A DNA stretch of 5,506 nt from Candidatus Rokuibacteriota bacterium (lineage in GTDB: Bacteria; Methylomirabilota; Methylomirabilia; Rokubacteriales; CSP1-6). Shown in pieces: positions 4,416 through 5,506 of this stretch. Position numbers and translations under genes: made by a program. The DNA lies in NCBI GenBank assembly GCA_016201575.1, contig JACQCN010000465.1, forward strand, positions 1 to 5,506, written 5' to 3'. The notes beneath the pieces are model-generated. The model did not search any database. It saw nothing but the letters and a program-made list of their open reading frames with translations, and had not been told where the DNA came from. The first letter of the stretch is position 1; every line of letters begins with the position of its first letter.

Positions 4416-5506
4416 ATGCCGACCTGGGACCTCGTGATCCGCGGCGGCACCCTCATCGACCCCGCGCAGGGCATCTCCGCGCGGCGCGACGTCGCCTTCC
4501 GCGACGGCACGGTCGCCGCGGTGGCGGAGACGCTCGATCACGCCGGCGCCCGCGAGGCGATCGACGCCACGGGCGCCCTCGTGACGCCGGGCCTGATCGA
4601 CCTCCACGCGCACGTCTATCACGGCGCCTCGATCATCGCGGTGCACGCCGACCGGACCGGGCTCGTCAACGGCGTGACCACCGTCGTCGACGCGGGGAGC
4701 GCCGGGTGGACCAACTTCGCCGCGTTCCGCGACTACGTGATGCCGGCCTACCAGACCCGCGTGTACGCGTTCCTCCACATCGGGGCCACCGGGCTGACGA
4801 TCACGCGGTTCGCGCCGGAGCTGGGCGACATCGCGTTCGCCCAGGTCGAGGAGGCCGCGCGGGTGATCGGCGAGAACCGCGGGCTGATCCTCGGCGTCAA
4901 GGTCCGGATCGCCAGCGGCGCCACCGGGCGTGGCGACCAGGCCAACGCGCGCGAGGCGCTCCGGCGCGCGCGCCGGGCCGCCGATCTCGCGGGCGTCCGG
5001 CTCATGGTGCACGTGTCGGACACGCCCATCCCGCTCCCGGAGATCCTCGAGCAGCTCCGGGCAGGCGACACGGCCACGCACATCTTCAACGGCCACGCCG
5101 AGCAGGTGCTGGGCGCCGACGGGCGCGTGCGACCCGAGGTGCGAGCGGCGGCGGAGCGAGGCGTGGTGCTGGACGTCGGCCACGCGTCGGTCCACTGCGA
5201 CGTCACCGTCGTGCGGCGGTCGCTCGCGCAGGGCCTCCGGCCGACCACGCTCAGCACGGACCTGCACAACCCGCCGCCCGCCCGGGTCGTCTACAACCTG
5301 CGCGGGCTCATGTCCAAGTTCCTCGCCCTCGGCCTCCCGCTGGAGGAGGTGGTGGCGTCGGTGACGAGCCGGGCGGCCGCCGCGGCCGGCAAGTCGGCGG
5401 AGATCGGCTCGCTGGCGCCCGGCCTGGCCGGCGACGCCGCGGTGCTCGAGCTGGAGGAAGGCCGCTTCAGCTTCGTGGACGGCGCCGGCAACGAGGTGAA
5501 GGCCGC
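4416..5506 (+). CDS. Amidohydrolase/deacetylase family metallohydrolase (EF_0837-like; 3' end beyond window)
   Basis: From the ATG at 4416 the frame is open for 363 codons to the right edge; family members are about 370-400 residues, so little is missing. Amidohydrolase-superfamily marks are the N-terminal beta-sandwich start LVIRGGTLIDPAQG (6-19), the metal-binding LHAHVYHG with His64 and His66, LGVKVR with Lys162 as the probable carboxylated bridging lysine, MVHVSD (His199), THIFNGHAE (His222), and STDLHN with the catalytic/metal Asp282. The last motifs match the group often annotated as dihydroorotase-like or amidohydrolase/deacetylase (EF_0837/AHA_3915 type), some of which act on N-acetylated amino-acid derivatives. 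The substrate here is unknown. True dihydroorotase in pyrimidine synthesis is unlikely, as no pyrimidine gene is near. The protein is cytoplasmic. Its ribosome site is weak, consistent with translation coupled to the yqgE-like gene 13 bp upstream. Confidence 0.9.
   Translation, partial: MPTWDLVIRGGTLIDPAQGISARRDVAFRDGTVAAVAETLDHAGAREAIDATGALVTPGLIDLHAHVYHGASIIAVHADRTGLVNGVTTVVDAGSAGWTNFAAFRDYVMPAYQTRVYAFLHIGATGLTITRFAPELGDIAFAQVEEAARVIGENRGLILGVKVRIASGATGRGDQANAREALRRARRAADLAGVRLMVHVSDTPIPLPEILEQLRAGDTATHIFNGHAEQVLGADGRVRPEVRAAAERGVVLDVGHASVHCDVTVVRRSLAQGLRPTTLSTDLHNPPPARVVYNLRGLMSKFLALGLPLEEVVASVTSRAAAAAGKSAEIGSLAPGLAGDAAVLELEEGRFSFVDGAGNEVKA

Noticed and set aside
4311..5267. A 318-residue minus-strand frame, and another at 3710-4510.
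   Set aside because: Both are antisense shadows of the amidohydrolase and yqgE-like genes, without recognisable domains.
1..5506. Possibility of a mobile, defence or other novel multi-gene system.
   Set aside because: No transposase, integrase, nuclease, toxin-antitoxin, CRISPR or phage motif was seen in any frame; the recognisable genes are metabolic or of unknown function with ordinary spacing.

Overview
The window is GC-rich throughout (roughly 70%), with strong G/C preference at third codon positions. It reads as ordinary bacterial chromosome from an uncultured or soil-type lineage. The gene mix (haloalkane-dehalogenase-like hydrolase, stand-alone MaoC protein, dimeric-barrel protein, EF_0837-type amidohydrolase) resembles that of Candidatus Rokubacteria/Methylomirabilota-like or other GC-rich environmental bacteria. 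That placement is inference; there is no rRNA or other phylogenetic marker here. I see no tRNA, rRNA, CRISPR array, insertion sequence or phage gene.

The window splits into two divergent halves around a 46-bp gap at 2738-2783. The left half is on the minus strand. Read leftwards from the gap, it holds a MaoC-like hot-dog-fold protein (2737-2261), a PLP-dependent cysteine synthase of the CysK/CysM family (2206-1277), a 187-bp spacer rich in inverted repeats, two very small overlapping coding-like ORFs (1090-962 and 965-879), and an alpha/beta hydrolase of the haloalkane dehalogenase family (861 to the left edge, C-terminus cut off). Short spacings suggest two co-directional groups, maoC-cysM and small ORFs-hydrolase, separated by the structured spacer.

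The right half is on the plus strand. It holds a small secreted protein of unknown function (2784-3188), a 120-residue dimeric alpha/beta-barrel protein with a perfect Shine-Dalgarno sequence (3209-3571), a 207-bp gap with a -10 box and a 9-bp inverted repeat, a YqgE/AlgH-family protein that unusually begins with a signal peptide (3779-4402), and, 13 bp later, an amidohydrolase/deacetylase-family metallohydrolase that runs off the right edge (4416 onward).

The enzymes do not form one recognisable pathway. The products are a sulfur amino-acid enzyme, an acyl-CoA-type hydratase fold, a hydrolase and a cyclic-amide-type hydrolase. No defence, mobile or biosynthetic system is evident. The best second-look items are the structured spacer at 1161-1274, the overlapping and possibly leaderless divergent promoters at 2731-2784, the exported YqgE homologue, the inverted repeat in front of it, and the small-ORF pair at 879-1090.
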